Shown: piece by piece, positions 45,973 through 57,612 of the stretch
Layout of the letters: the number at the start of each line of letters is the position of its first letter
How positions within the stretch are numbered: the stretch's first letter is position 1
Assembly (NCBI GenBank): GCA_026120185.1
Contig: JANUWF010001184.1
Location: forward strand, 1,049,837 to 1,113,836
From: Voacanga thouarsii
Lineage: Eukaryota; Streptophyta; Magnoliopsida; Gentianales; Apocynaceae
DNA length: 64,000 nucleotides
Direction of reading: 5' to 3'
Notes under the pieces: model-generated
The model's input: the letters and a program-made list of their open reading frames with translations, nothing else
Database searches by the model: none
What the model was told of the DNA's origin: nothing
Made by a program: the position numbers and the translations under genes

Positions 45973-46415
45973 AGTAGCAGTTGATTGCCGTCCTTGAATT
46001 TGCTACTTTGTATGATATGCTTGTCATGCCTCTTCTTCAAATTCTTCTTGTAGATTCTTGAGTTCTCATAAGATATATTTCTCCATTCATCGAGCCCATT
46101 CACTAGGAGAAGCCTTTTTGCCCCTGCAGATTTAGGATCAAAACTGACCAATTTAATGGTCCAAAAAGCTTTATGCACCACTTCCACCAATAGATAACAT
46201 GACTTCCCATAGACCAACCTATATAGTGTTGTTCCTATAAGTGTCTTGTATGCTATTCGATAAGCCCAGACAACATCACCTAATTTCACACTTCAATCTT
46301 TCCTAGTATGATTCACTACCTTTTCCAAGATTCTTTTTAACTCTCCATTGACCATTTCTACTTGGCCACTAGTTTGGGGTTGATAGGGAGAAGCTAGCTT
46401 GTGGGTCACACCAAA
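45973..46415 (-). pseudogene. E2 integrase, core to C-terminal part
   Basis: The minus strand starts at 46415 with FGVTHKLASPYQPQTSGQVE, containing the Glu of the DDE triad. It continues LKRILEKVVNHTRKD, DVVWAYRIAYKT and then RLVYGKSCYLLVEV, KAFWTIK, and KIYKKNLKKRHDKHI-type sequence, ending LLLF at the S1 insertion point. This is the Athila-type integrase pattern (family: DALWAYRTAYKTPIG, ENAKIYKEKTKRWHD). One stop follows the NHTRKD block. The upstream part is cut by the G2 LTR. Confidence 0.88.
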
Positions 46416-46682
46416 TGTAAAACCCTACCTAAAACTACCCTTAAAATAGGGAAAGGATATGCATTGCATAGCATATCATATGAGCATATGATTTTTATGA
46501 TGCATTTGAATATGTTTATATTGTTTAATTGTGATCTTGTTGAGTATTTGTGTTAATTGAGAATTTTATTTTTGTGTTCAGAAGGTTTTAGATTATGATA
46601 ATGAAGGTTGAATGGAGGAACTAGTTTTAGTATTAGTGAGAAGAAAATTATTAGCGAATGCTATGAACATAAGATCTCTATG

Positions 46683-46736
46683 ATCTAGTGGTTAGAGCTT
46701 GGGGCTTATTGTGTAGCGATATGAGTTTGAATCCTA
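46683..46736 (+). other. tRNA-like A/B-box block in G2 5' LTR
   Basis: TCTAGTGGTTAGAGC is followed about 36 bases later by GAGTTTGAATCC. The same block is in the 3' LTR and, diverged, in S2 at the corresponding position. Confidence 0.45.
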
Positions 46737-47382
46737 ACTTTTATTAGATTTTCTTCATTATTTGTTTATTTTTATTTTTATTTATTTATTCATTATTTAT
46801 TTATTTTTAATTCTTTTTTTCCCTTGGCTTAAACCCAAAGTTTTTCTAGCCGCCATTGTTAAGGTTTGAAGCCGCTAAAAATTTTGCATTTGACTTCTAA
46901 AAGAATTATGGGAAAAAGTTTTTTTTTCTTTTAATTCAAGCGTTTTGAATCATGGATTTGATTGCAAATTATCTTTTCAAACTTAATTATGGAAAAAAAA
47001 ACTGACTTTTATCGTTGAGTTTTAAGCAACTTGTATCTTACCGATCATTCTATTTATCAGAATTTCTTTCCCGTAGGTGCCATTTCCTTTATTCTCTACT
47101 AAAGGTTCGAATTTCATAAAGAAGATACATATCCATTTTAACCTTGATAATTCTTGTGTTTGGGCATTTTAAATACAAGTCCGACATAGCTCGACATTTT
47201 GAGATTGTCCGCCACTTTGAGACTTCTTGGTGTCATAAGATCTTTTTAATTTTGAAACCATTTTTGAAATTCTTTTTAACTTTCAAAATCCTAGGATATT
47301 CCCTAGAATTAGTATTCAAATTTCCTTTCACTTGTCAACCAAATACCTTATCCAAAATTCCCTTATATAGTGCTCTCAAAAC

Positions 47383-48028
47383 TGTTGGGAAATAAACTGA
47401 AAGAGAGCAAAATACCAAGCTTCACCCAAGTCACAATTATATCCAAGATCAAAACTATTTCCCAAGTGCCAATCAAAACATAGGAATAAACCAAAGATAC
47501 CAATTATGTATCGCCAGCAGGTAAAAGAAAGCACCAACATAAAGAATACGAGACACCAAGATTTTTAATGCGGAAAACCCAAGATGGAAAAAATCACGGG
47601 ACTTAGTCTAGTAAAACTTCCACTATCAACAATAATGGGCAATACAAAGTCTTCTCTAGATAACACTAGAGGCATACCAATAATATATCAATATTTTCTC
47701 CCAAAACTACAACTAAACAAGAATTGAGTTTGGAAGGATGTGACCAAAATCGAAATCTAAACCATTAGACTTGTATATCTTGTTGAGAGGATCACGTAGA
47801 ACCAAACTTCGTCTCAATCAGACTCCGAATGACCATCCAAATTGAGGATCAAAGCTTAAAGAAAGTCCTGCATTTTTCTTCTGCCACTGTCGCCTCTCTC
47901 TCTCAATGAATTGCACCAAATTGCCGTCAGTCTCTTCTTTTGATTTTACTAGGTTAGTATTTAGTTTGTGGGCTTTGATTTTATTTTGTTTTTGTCCACC
48001 AAATGGGCTGGCCATATTTGGCCCAACA
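47383..48028 (-). repeat. copia 3 3' LTR (646 bp)
   Basis: The plus strand runs from TGTTGGGAAATAAACTG to TTTGGCCCAACA, a short terminal inversion (TGTTGGG/CCCAACA). The adjacent pyrimidine tract 48029-48040 is the polypurine tract on the minus strand. Confidence 0.95.
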
Positions 48029-48040
48029 ATCTCCCCCTCT
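48029..48040 (-). other. copia 3 polypurine tract
   Basis: The minus strand reads AGAGGGGGAGAT directly before the 3' LTR. Confidence 0.9.
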
Positions 48041-51000
48041 AACTCATTTGGGAAATACAACCAAACCTGCTTCTTGTCTGCAAAATAAAAATTTCTCCCT
48101 GGGCAACAACTTAGTCTGCATATCAGAACCACTATCATCCGTGTGCACCTTCTCAGGCATTAGCAGCTTGGAATCCAAAACTTCTCTAATCCAATGATAT
48201 CTCACATCAATATGTTTGGATCAAGAGTGAAATGTAGAATTCTTACATAGATAAATAGCACTCTGACTGTCACAATAAGATTATACTTTTCTTGTTTCAA
48301 ACCCAATTCCTAAAGAAATCTCTGCAACCAAAGAATCTCTTTACAAGCTTCAGTAGCTGCGATATACTCTGCTTCTGTACTAGAAAGAGCAATACATTTT
48401 TGCAACTTACTTTGCCATGATATTGCTCCTCCTACAAAAGTCATTAAGTAACCAGATGTAGATCTTCTCTTATCAAGATCACCTCCTATGTCTAAATCAG
48501 AATATCCATCAAGTATGATATTGCCATTTCCAAAGCACAAACATAATTTGGAAGTTCCCTTGAGATACCTGAGAATCTACTTGACTGTATTCCAGTGCTC
48601 TTTACCAAGATTAGAGATATATCGACTAACTACTCCAACTGCATGAGCTATATCTGGTCTGGTGTAAACTATAGCATACATTAGACTACTAACTGCTGAA
48701 GCATAAGGAACTTTCTTCATGTCTTCTTTATCTTTCTCATTTTTCGGACACTGCTCAATGTTTAATTTGAAGTGACCTGCAAATGGAGTAGAAGTTTCCT
48801 TAGCATTACTCATGTTGAACCTGTCAAGTACTTTCTCAATATACTTTTCTTGAGATAACCAAAGCTTTTCATTTTGCCTATCTCGAGTGATTTTCATCCC
48901 CAAAATTTGTTTAGCTAGACCCAAATCTTTCATTGCAAAAGATTTACTCAATTCCTTTTTCAACCTGTCAATCTTCACAACATCATGGCCAACAAATAAC
49001 ATATCATCCACATACAATAAGAGGATAATAAAATCGCCATATGAGAAGTTCTTCACATATACTTAATTATCTGATGCGATTCTGTGGTATTTCTGATCTA
49101 TCATAAAGGAGTCAAATTTCTTATACCATTATCTCGGTGCCTATTTCAAACCATATAAACTTTTCCTAAGACGACATACTAGATTCTCCTTACCACTTTC
49201 TTTAAACCCCTCCAGCTACTCCATATAAATTTCCTCTTCTAAGTCACCATGTAGAAAGGCTGTTTTCACATCAAGTTGCTCAATCTCAAGATTCAAACTT
49301 GCAACAATTCCAAGAACAACTCGAATAGATGTCATCTTTACCATAGGAGAAAAGATTTCTTCAAAATCTATACCTATCTTTTGACTGAACCCCTTCAGAA
49401 CTAATCTTGGCTTGTACTTAAGTTGTGAGCTATTCTCCTGAGTCTTTAACCTGTAGACCTACTTGTTCTTTAGTATTCTCTTGCCTGTAGGCAATTTCAC
49501 TAAGTCATAGGTATGATTTTCTTGTAAGAATACCATTTCCTCTTGCATAGCTTGCAACCATTCTTCTTTCTTCTCATGCTCCAAAGCTTCACTATATGAT
49601 TCTGGCTTTCCTCCATTAGTCAACAATACATATTCATTAGGATTATACCTAATGGAAGGTCTTCTTTCCCTGATAGATCTCCTAGGTTCATCTTATGGCT
49701 GTGACTGTGGTACTTCTTGTTCAATCTCACCAACATCATTATTATCATCCATGCTTTCTCCTTACTCATCCTCAACTCCCCTTTGATTTGAATCATCTGT
49801 TTCTGGAACTGGCACATCAGAACTAGCTGGTGCAAGAACCAGATCTGAATTAGAAGGAATGTCATCAAAGAATCTTGATTTTGGTTTAAGCTTATCATGT
49901 TTTTCAATATCTTCAATAGTTTGATCTTCAAGAAAAACAACATCTCTACTTCTGATCAATTTTTTCTCCACTAGATCATACAACCTATAACCAAACTCTG
50001 CATGAGCATATCCCAAGAAAATACACTGCTTAGATTTTACATCAAGCTTTGATCTCTCATCTTTGGGAATATGAACAAATGCACGACAACCAAAAACTCT
50101 CAAGTGGCTGAAGGATACTTCTTTACCTATCCATACTCTCTCTGGAATATCACCATCTAAAGGAACTAAAGGAGAAAGATTAATCAGGTCAACTGCAGTT
50201 CTTATTGCTTCACCCCAAAAAGACTTTGACAACTTAGCATTGGAAAGCATACATCTGATCTGCTCAGTGATAGTTCTGTTCATTCTTTCTGCTATTCCAT
50301 TCTCCTATGGTGTTTTTGGTACTGTCTTCTCTAGCCTGATCCCATGAGATTTACAGTAGCTTTCAAATGGTCCTCTATACTCACCACCATTATTGGCTCG
50401 AACACATTTTAAATGTTTACCAATCTCCCTTTCGACCTTACTATGAAAGTTTTTAAACACACCCAAGACTTGGTCTTTAGATTTCAAAGCAGTACACTAG
50501 ACTTTTCTAGAGAAATTATTAATAAAAGTAACAAAATAAACTGCACCACTAGGAGACCTATCTTTCATGTAGCAAACATCAGTGTGCACCAACTCTAATA
50601 GATTTAGCTTTCTAGATGAAGGAAGTCTTTGAAAAGCAACTCTATGTTGTTTTCCATAAATACAACCAACACATGATTTAAGAGAAGTACTTGTTACATT
50701 AGGGAGAAGTTGTCTGCGAACAAGTGTTTGAATTCCATTCTCACTCATGTGCCCAAGTCGCCTGCGCCAAAGTTCAATAGAAGAATCTTGAATTACATTC
50801 ACCTCTCCTTTTCCCAACTTGGCTTGCATCAAATAGAGAATATTTTGCTTCCTTCCTCTGGCAATGATTAGGTTCCTTTTGCTTAGTTTCCATTTGCCTC
50901 CATCTTGAGAACTACAATAGCCTTCATCATCAAGCTTTCTAGTGGAAACAAGATTAAGACGAATATCAGGAACATGTCTGGCATTCCTCAAGACTAACTG

Positions 51001-51156
51001 ACACCCGGTATCTGTATCTAAACAAATATTACCCTTGCCAACAACTTTGCAAGAAACTTCGTTTCCCATCCTAACAAAGCCAAAGTCTCCTTCGGTGTAA
51101 GTTGAGAAGAAATGTCTATATGGAGTAACATGATATGATGCACTTAAATCAATTAT
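48041..51156 (-). pseudogene. copia 3 pol remnant (PR, IN, RT, RNase H)
   Basis: Minus strand. Protease: DLSASYHVTPY near 51140 (usual DSGAS changed). Pre-integrase: ELWRRRLGHMSENGIQTL and CVGCIYGKQHR. Integrase: HTDVCYMKDRS (first Asp kept), FVTFINNFSRK (usual DD is NN), RANNGGEY near 50390 (second catalytic Asp changed to Asn) and IAERMNRT with Glu. RT: the QLDVKTAFLHGDLEEEIYME region near 49260, SLYGLK, and an intact YVDDMLFVGHD at about 49010-48978. RNase H: STSGYLMTFVGGAISW and ALSSTEAEYIAATEACKEI, with the tail MQTKLLPREKF near 48090. The wording resembles Tnt1-type elements. Stops at several places plus the lost integrase Asp make it inactive. Confidence 0.93.
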
Positions 51157-52050
51157 CTAATCACTGGCTTGACTAGTAATATTGATATGACCATCGTCGC
51201 AAAATACCAACATATCATCATCGGCTGCCACTACTGCTGTAGTATCTTCTTCATCTCTCACATTACCATTTCCCTTTTTCTCAGCAAGTTCTTGTTTCAA
51301 AACTCTGCAGTGCTTCTTGTAGTGCCCTTTCTTTTTACAATGATAGCACTCAACATTTTTCAGTGACTCATGTCTGCTCTTGGATCTGTCATTCCTAATG
51401 TAAGGACCTCTACTCTTGCTTCTCCCCCTTCCTTCTTTCTTTTGCATAATTAGTGCTTGGGACTCATTAAAAGTGCCTTGTTCCTTCCTCCTGGTCTCCT
51501 CATCTAACACTGCCTCTTTAGCCATAGCCATGGTTAAGACACCATTTGGAGCTGAATTGCTAACGGATACCACCATTGTTTCCCAACTATCTGGTAGTGA
51601 ACTAAAAAATAGCAAAGCTTGTACCTTATCATCCAAATTCAATTTCAATGAAACTGCCTGGTTTATCAATCCCTAAAAGGTACTCAAATGCTCACTCATA
51701 TCAGCACCATATTTGTATCTCAACCGAGTAATATTTCTCAAACAAGAAGATTTATTCATTCCAGTTTTCCGTTCAAACATTCATTCAAATTTTTCCCATA
51801 ACATATCAGCTCTAGTCTCTTGAGCAAAGTGTTGAAATATACGTTGACTAATCCACTTTCTAATATTACCCACTATTTTTCTATGCATGCTAACCCATTT
51901 TTCATCACCCATATAAGATGGTTTACCTTTATCCCCTAGAATAGGCTCAAACAAATCTCTACAATACAAATAGTCTTCTATTCTAGGCTTCCAATCTAAA
52001 TAGTTTGATGTATTCAATTTTATCTTGCACCCACTATCTGAATCATCCAT
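51157..52050 (-). pseudogene. copia 3 gag remnant
   Basis: Minus strand. It starts MDDSDSGCKIKLNTSNYLDW, the expected start with YxxW for plant copia gag. The middle has DMLWEKFE and, after a break, LKLNLDDKVQALLFFSSLPDSW. A CCHC zinc knuckle CYHCKKKGHYKKHC (C-X2-C-X4-H-X4-C) lies near 51340, with an RSKSR-rich basic part before it. One stop lies near 51670 and a frameshift near 51780. Confidence 0.92.
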
Positions 52051-52085
52051 TTTTAATTAGCACAAATTAGCCAACTGATCAACCA

Positions 52086-52099
52086 GGGCTATGATACCA
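52086..52099 (-). other. copia 3 primer binding site (iMet type)
   Basis: The minus strand reads TGGTATCATAGCCC three bases from the LTR, one change from TGGTATCAGAGC. Confidence 0.88.
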
Positions 52100-52102
52100 C
52101 TT

Positions 52103-52898
52103 TGTTGGGAAATAAACTGAAAGATAGCAAAATACCAGGCTTCACCCAAGTCACAATTATATCCAAAATCAAAACTATTTTCCAAGTGCCAATAAAAAAA
52201 TAGGAATAAACCAAAGATACCAATTAAGTACCGCTAGCAGGTAAAAGAAAGCACCAATGTAAAGAATACACAACACCAAGTTTTTTATCGTGGAAAACCC
52301 AAGATGGGAAAAATCGCTGGACCTAGTCCAGTAAAACTTCCACTATTAATAATAATGGGCAATACAAAGTCTTCTCTAGATAACATTAGAGGCACACCAA
52401 TAATATATCATTATCTTCTCTCAAAGTTACAATTAAACAAGAATTGAGTTTGGAAGGATGTTACCAAAATCGAAATCTAAACCGTTAGATTTGTAAATCT
52501 TGTTGAGAGTGTCATGTAGAACTAAATTTCGTCTCAATTGGACTTCGAATAACCATCTAAATTGAGGATCAAAGCTTAAGAAAGTCTTGCATTTTTCTTC
52601 TGCCATCGCCACCGCTTTCTCTCAACGAATTGCACCAAATTGTTGTCGACCTCTGCTTTTGATTTTGTTAGGTTAGTATTTAGTTTGGGGAAATACTTGG
52701 GTGGACCGGTCCACCGTGAACCAATGTATCAAGTGTTGTATAATATGCAGTAGAAGTTGTACATTTTTAGAAAATGTATAATATATTTATGCATTGGTCA
52801 CGGTGGACTGAGTCCACCTAAGAATTTCCCTTTAGTTTGTGGGCTTTAATTTTGTTTTGTTTTTGTCCACCAAATGGGCTGGACATATTTGCCCAGCA
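52103..52898 (-). repeat. copia 3 5' LTR (796 bp, with MITE)
   Basis: It aligns with 47383-48028. The extra 150 bases are explained by the MITE at 52688-52830 plus its 9-bp duplication. Confidence 0.95.
52688..52830. mobile_element. 143-bp MITE, Mutator-like
   Basis: It is flanked by TTTAGTTTG on both sides (52679-52687 and 52831-52839), a perfect 9-bp target duplication. The sister LTR has a single TTTAGTTTG at that place. The terminal inverted repeats are about 40 bp, starting GGGAAATACTTGGGTGGACC against GGGAAATTCTTAGGTGGACT. Each contains a smaller palindrome (GGTGGACCGGTCCACC on the left). A 9-bp duplication is typical of Mutator-like elements (family knowledge). It has no coding capacity. 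Confidence 0.92.
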
Positions 52899-53658
52899 AA
52901 AACTCATGCCACTCCATCCCTAAACTCGAATATATGTTCAGGTTTTTTTACTATCAGAGCACGTCTCTAAGTTCATTGGCTTTTAAGTCCCTTAGCCTCG
53001 CGAAACCCTTTTAATTTCGAAACTCTATCTGAACATTTTCAATTTTTAAAACTCCTAAAATCCTCAAAGAATCTCTCTATTGTTAACTCATCCCATCCAT
53101 TAGTCAATCTACCAGATTTCCGAAATACAAGTACCCCACTCTCGACACCATTCGGCCATCATACCCATTTCTCACAGGAAACGGAAACTCACGCACGCTT
53201 CCATTAACTACTTTATTCGGACCTGTCAAATGCTGTATCACACAGTCAGCTCTCCTTCTCCCAAAAGCTACGATATCTCCTCGCAAAACTCAACTCAGGA
53301 AGCATATATCTCCACTCACTCTCAACTCCTTTCGTTTGTTATTCCCTTCATTCCGAGAACAGAAGCTATAGTGTCATTTTTTTTGTGTAATTGTTCATGT
53401 CTACTTTTCAACCTTTGGAGAATTTTGGACGGCTTCATTAGAAGAAGACATTTCCATTACCATCTAGAGTTCCTTGGTGTATTTTCCTCCTTGAATGTAC
53501 CAACCAGCTCCTTCCTTTCTTTTCCTTAATTGGTGCAGGAAAAAGTAGGATAAGAGTCGGATTTAGTGGCTTGAGTGCGGATTGTATGTGTTGTATGCTG
53601 GTGATTCGGGGGTGGTGGGGCTTCTTTTTCATTGAATTTTCGGAATATGAAAAATTGG

Positions 53659-53970
53659 ATGCCGATGTGGAGTCTTGGTAATCAGGCTGTAGGAATAGAA
53701 CTCTATATGGGATCTTACTTACTACTTGGGCATTTATGATCGGCATGTCTGTATTCAGGTGCTTGATGACTATTAGCATGTAAATTAGAGATATGATTTT
53801 AGTTCTCTATTATTCGGATTGTATTGATGGTTGAAGCATTGAATTGTTTAAGTTATATGTTACTCATTATTCTGGTAAAATTTGTTTGGTATTAGCATAT
53901 CTGACTGCACCATTGATGATGGTTAGTATATTATAATATAATATAATCCTAATATTGCTATTAGTTGTAC
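53659..53970 (+). repeat. unusually conserved patch of the G2 5' LTR
   Basis: Against 63274-63590 I find four substitutions and one 5-bp difference in a TAATA repeat over about 312 bases. The 155 bases before it differ at roughly 10 percent and the sequence after the ATT array at more than that. Confidence 0.75.
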
Positions 53971-54072
<102 letters not shown>

Positions 54073-54758
54073 TGTCAATACCGTTATTTGCTATCTATAA
54101 AATTACTATTTATTACTATTTATTACCATGAAGATTATTAAGTGTTACCTGCTGTATTATTATTAAAATTAATTTTTATAGTTATTAATAATTATTATTG
54201 TAATTATTTATCATTCGTTGTTAATGTAATTATTATTTATTACTATTAATTTATAATTATTACTAAATATTAATTACTATTATTTTAACTATTATGATTA
54301 TTATTTATTACTTATTAGTATTATTTTTATTATTTAATATTATAATAGAAAATATTTACTGTTATTATAATTGTGGGTTATTAAAATAATTTACTATTAT
54401 CGTTTTAATTATTCCTAATTATTACTGCAATTTATTGGTGGCATTATTATTAATTATTTTGGTCATTGTTTGTTATTATTATTACTACCAATATTATTTA
54501 CTATTGTTATTTATTATTGCTATTATTTATTATTATTTACTATCATCATTATTTATTATTATAATTGTTATTTACAACTAATTATTCTTTAATAATATTA
54601 TCATTATTAATATCATTATTATTAGTTATTATCAACTATTATTGTTATTGTTATTTATTATTACTTATAATATTATTAAAATTATTTATTATTGAAATTA
54701 TTATTTTTTATTTATTACTGTGTATTATTAACTATTAGATATTATTATTTATTAGTAG

Positions 54759-54760
<2 letters not shown>

Positions 54761-54819
<59 letters not shown>

Positions 54820-54820
54820 T
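54761..54820. repeat. (ATT)n microsatellite
   Basis: About 20 ATT units in AT-rich LTR sequence made of diverged ATT/TTA words (54073-54760). Confidence 0.95.
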
Positions 54821-54856
54821 AACATTGTTACCATTTGATATTATTTATTATTAATA

Positions 54857-54975
<119 letters not shown>

Positions 54976-56254
54976 CCCCCTTTCTGTTCGATAGAACGCA
55001 TGTGGTGTGAGTTTTAGCTTGATGGGCTTCATTTTTTTGTGTCTAGGTAGAATAGGAACTCTGGATGTGAGTACTTTGTTGTAAGGTTAATTAGAGTAGT
55101 GTTCAATTAAGTATTTTAATTTCCTGAGATATCAGAGGATTTCCAAGATCAAAAGACAACACCATTATCTTGGAATAAAACCACATAAGCTAAGAAGGTA
55201 CGTCTTTGCATAAACTTTTTATAGAACGATGCTTTATTTGCAAGTCAATTGATTTTAAATTGTAACAAAGAATTATGATCTTGGAATGCAAGAAAGGTCG
55301 AATTTTTTTTTTTCTCGATAATATTTCATTCTTGCAAGGGTTTTCTAACAAAATATTGTTTGTATTTGATGAAACTTTTCAAAACAAAGTTACACTAAGC
55401 CATGATTGCATATTCAAGATAATTAAGTGTTGTTTCATAATTGTTTCAAAGCAACAAATTTAAACGTTGAGTACTTAATAAGGTAAGTTATTATTACTAG
55501 CCTTAGAAGGTCAAGGTAAGTCTCCCTATAGGAGGCCACCTTCAGGAGATGAACTCTTTCTAGATAAGGTGTCAGTACTAATTAGTTACGCCGGTCCGAA
55601 CTAGCTACTCAACCCAAGTGTGTTGTTCTTCCAGAGTGGATAACCGGTAAGTTAGGGTGTAGGGATGGAGGAGTATCTTACCGAGCGGGTCGATCACCCA
55701 CTCATATTGTGATGCGGGGTTTCACAATATGCGGTCAGGGCTTCATGGCACTGTTATGTAGGGTTTCATAGTCACTTTCATTTTGGAGTGGTTATTTCTT
55801 TTCTAAATGTGCACTTTTGTTTGAGAAACGTAAACGTAGAACACCACTCTATATTTAAAAGCATAATGTTCTGACTTGCAATCTTTCCTAAGATTTGTTT
55901 AAAAGGTGCATACATGAAATATTTCTCAATTGGACATTAGCATACACAAGGCTTACTGAGAATTATTTATCACCATGTTTTTTATCATGGTTTCAAGAAG
56001 ATCCTACTATGAAGATTGAGCTTTCTTTGAGATATGAAGATTTACTTATGATTTATGATTGTAATTTCTTTCAAGGACTTTTTTTTTTTTTTTTTGTATT
56101 CATAAGCCGTGTATGAGTTGATTTGGGTTGTAATAAGTTTTGAGCTTAGTTCATTTCCTTTAATTTTCTTTCACCTAGTTATAAAAACTCCTAGTCGTAT
56201 GGATGGGGTGACATCTCTACCCCTTTTGGGATACATTGGTAGTGGGGTATTACT

Positions 56255-56270
56255 AGTAGTATCAGAGACT
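56255..56270 (+). other. G2 primer binding site (degraded)
   Basis: AGTAGTATCAGAGACT resembles the TGGTATCAGAGC iMet site with changes and lies directly after the LTR end. Confidence 0.6.
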
Positions 56271-56339
56271 AGGTTTAGACAATATTCATAATTATTTGGA
56301 TTTATTTCTTTAAGTATTGTGACCTTTTATTAACCTAAA

Positions 56340-56838
56340 TTGCTTATGTCCAACCAGCAGACCTATCTTCTTTTGACTTTGAATTTGAACTTAAGCAACC
56401 CATGGATGAGAGCAATCATGATGAAGTACAAATTATAGAACCACCTCCAGCCTTGCTTGTACCAGTGATTGACCTAGTTTTTTACAGTAAAGATGAGGTA
56501 GAAATTATAGCCCCTGCCCCAATTCTACGAGTCTAAGAGGTTGACCTGATAGCTATAAGTGATGACCTTGGGGAGATATATTATGAAGAACCAAGAGATA
56601 AGAATGAAATTGACAAAGACTTTAAAAGACACTGGAAGAAAGTTAAGCTGATAGAGAGTGTGGATAATGAAGAGATAAAGGAATTTCTTATGCCTATAGA
56701 TGTAAATGTGAATTTCTAGGAGTGGTTATCCAAACACAACAATGCTAGTGACGACTAGAAAGTAGATGGGTAGAAAGTAGGTAATAAGACCTTAGACAAC
56801 GGTGGTTTTTCTATAAGCCTTGCCTTGGACTATTAAAC
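56340..56838 (+). pseudogene. acidic reading frame at the start of the G2 interior, unrecognised
   Basis: The frame reads ADLSSFDFEFELKQPMDESN, then two similar modules with PVIDLVFYSKDEVEIIAPAP and EVDLIAISDDLGEIYYEEP, then HWKKVKLIES. It has three or four stops. It is strongly acidic with a repeated pattern (I/V)-x-(P/L)-(A/P)...(E/V)(I/L)(I/D). It lies where gag should start but is unlike the gag capsid domain. It could be an N-terminal extension of gag or a captured sequence. I do not assign a function. Confidence 0.35.
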
Positions 56839-57119
56839 TTTCGCAAAACTTATGTCTTTATGGAATACAAAAATTATGTGAGATATCTATGTGATCTGAG
56901 ATATCTATGTGATATATGCTTCGATATGCATCAATCACTATCCCACAAAATAATTACTTTTGGAATGTTCCCTTACCTATTTATGCTTATATGAGTTAGA
57001 TCTGTGAGATATATGATACACTTTCATCATGTTGCATTGTTAAGTTGCATATCATCATGTTGGTTGATATGATTGCATAAGCATAAAACATCACATTCGT
57101 ACACCTATGATGAGGAAAT

Positions 57120-57612
57120 ATTCATGACATGAAGATGGCCACAAAATGAGGAATGGTTAGTCTTAAAAGAAGAGTTCTCAAGATAGACTTAATGACTCAG
57201 GAGTATGAACCCATCTAAAACTCCAAGCTAGAAAAAGAAACAAGATACGATGAAGAACAAGAGATAGAACCCCGGGGGACCAACTCAGGTGTCAGTTAGA
57301 TAGGTCTTTAACAAAATGATGGAAATCCTCCACACCTTGATAGAGAAAAGGAATTCTTGGGTAGAAGTTAGGCATTAGAACGCTTCTTAAAGTCCACGTT
57401 CTTCGATGAGTTAGAGCAGGAACAAAAAGTTGAGCAGTGTATGGAGTAGATAAAAGACATATTCTATACTTTACATTTCTTCGATAGACGGATGGTGAAG
57501 TTTATAGTAGGCTGAAAGGGCACAAGACTGGTGGCAATGGAATTAGAAGAAGTGGGAGAGAGCAGAGCAAGAATCGAAATAGAGCAATCTTGGGAGAGCT
57601 TTTAAAGCTAAA
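57120..57612 (+). pseudogene. G2 gag remnant, fused to RT by deletion
   Basis: The frame, with shifts, includes FLKSTFFDELEQEQKVEQCM and IKDIFYTLHFFDRRMVKF, matching the gag pattern (ekW..mek.f..l....ekv.fa.y.L...a..WW). It then has ILGRAFKAKY-like residues. Directly after it (57613 on) the text reads as the RT block around the FIDDILIYS motif, so zinc knuckle, protease and the first half of RT are missing. Confidence 0.5.

Larger units (their letters stand above)
19705..46415 (-). mobile_element. Athila-like element E2, 3' part, split by solo LTR S1
   Basis: On the minus strand the integrase remnant (46415-45973, then 23091-22865) is followed by a noncoding tail, a polypurine tract and the 3' LTR (21458-19705). 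S1 and everything nested in it (23097-45967) was inserted into the integrase gene. The 5' part of E2 is missing beyond 46415, where the G2 LTR begins. The LTR and tail match those of Y, so E2 may represent the pol-bearing relative of Y. Confidence 0.75.
47383..52898 (-). mobile_element. Ty1/copia element 3 (Tnt1/Tork-like), full length, degraded
   Basis: On the minus strand: 5' LTR 52898-52103, primer site, gag, pol, polypurine tract, 3' LTR 48028-47383. It is flanked by AAAAC on both sides (47378-47382 and 52899-52903). The G2 3' LTR shows the empty site with one AAAAC (CTCTCAAAACTCATGCC near 62540), which proves the insertion point. The LTRs differ at about 25 of the first 258 bases by eye. 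Confidence 0.95.

Noticed and set aside
46683..46736. Possible true tRNA gene
   Set aside because: A- and B-box-like motifs are present but no acceptor or anticodon stem pairs, and it recurs in LTRs. Kept only as a tRNA-like block.
47144..47395. 83-codon frame also present at 62310-62660
   Set aside because: Both lie at the same place in the two LTRs of G2, so the similarity is by LTR descent. The frame has no domain, and the two copies end differently.
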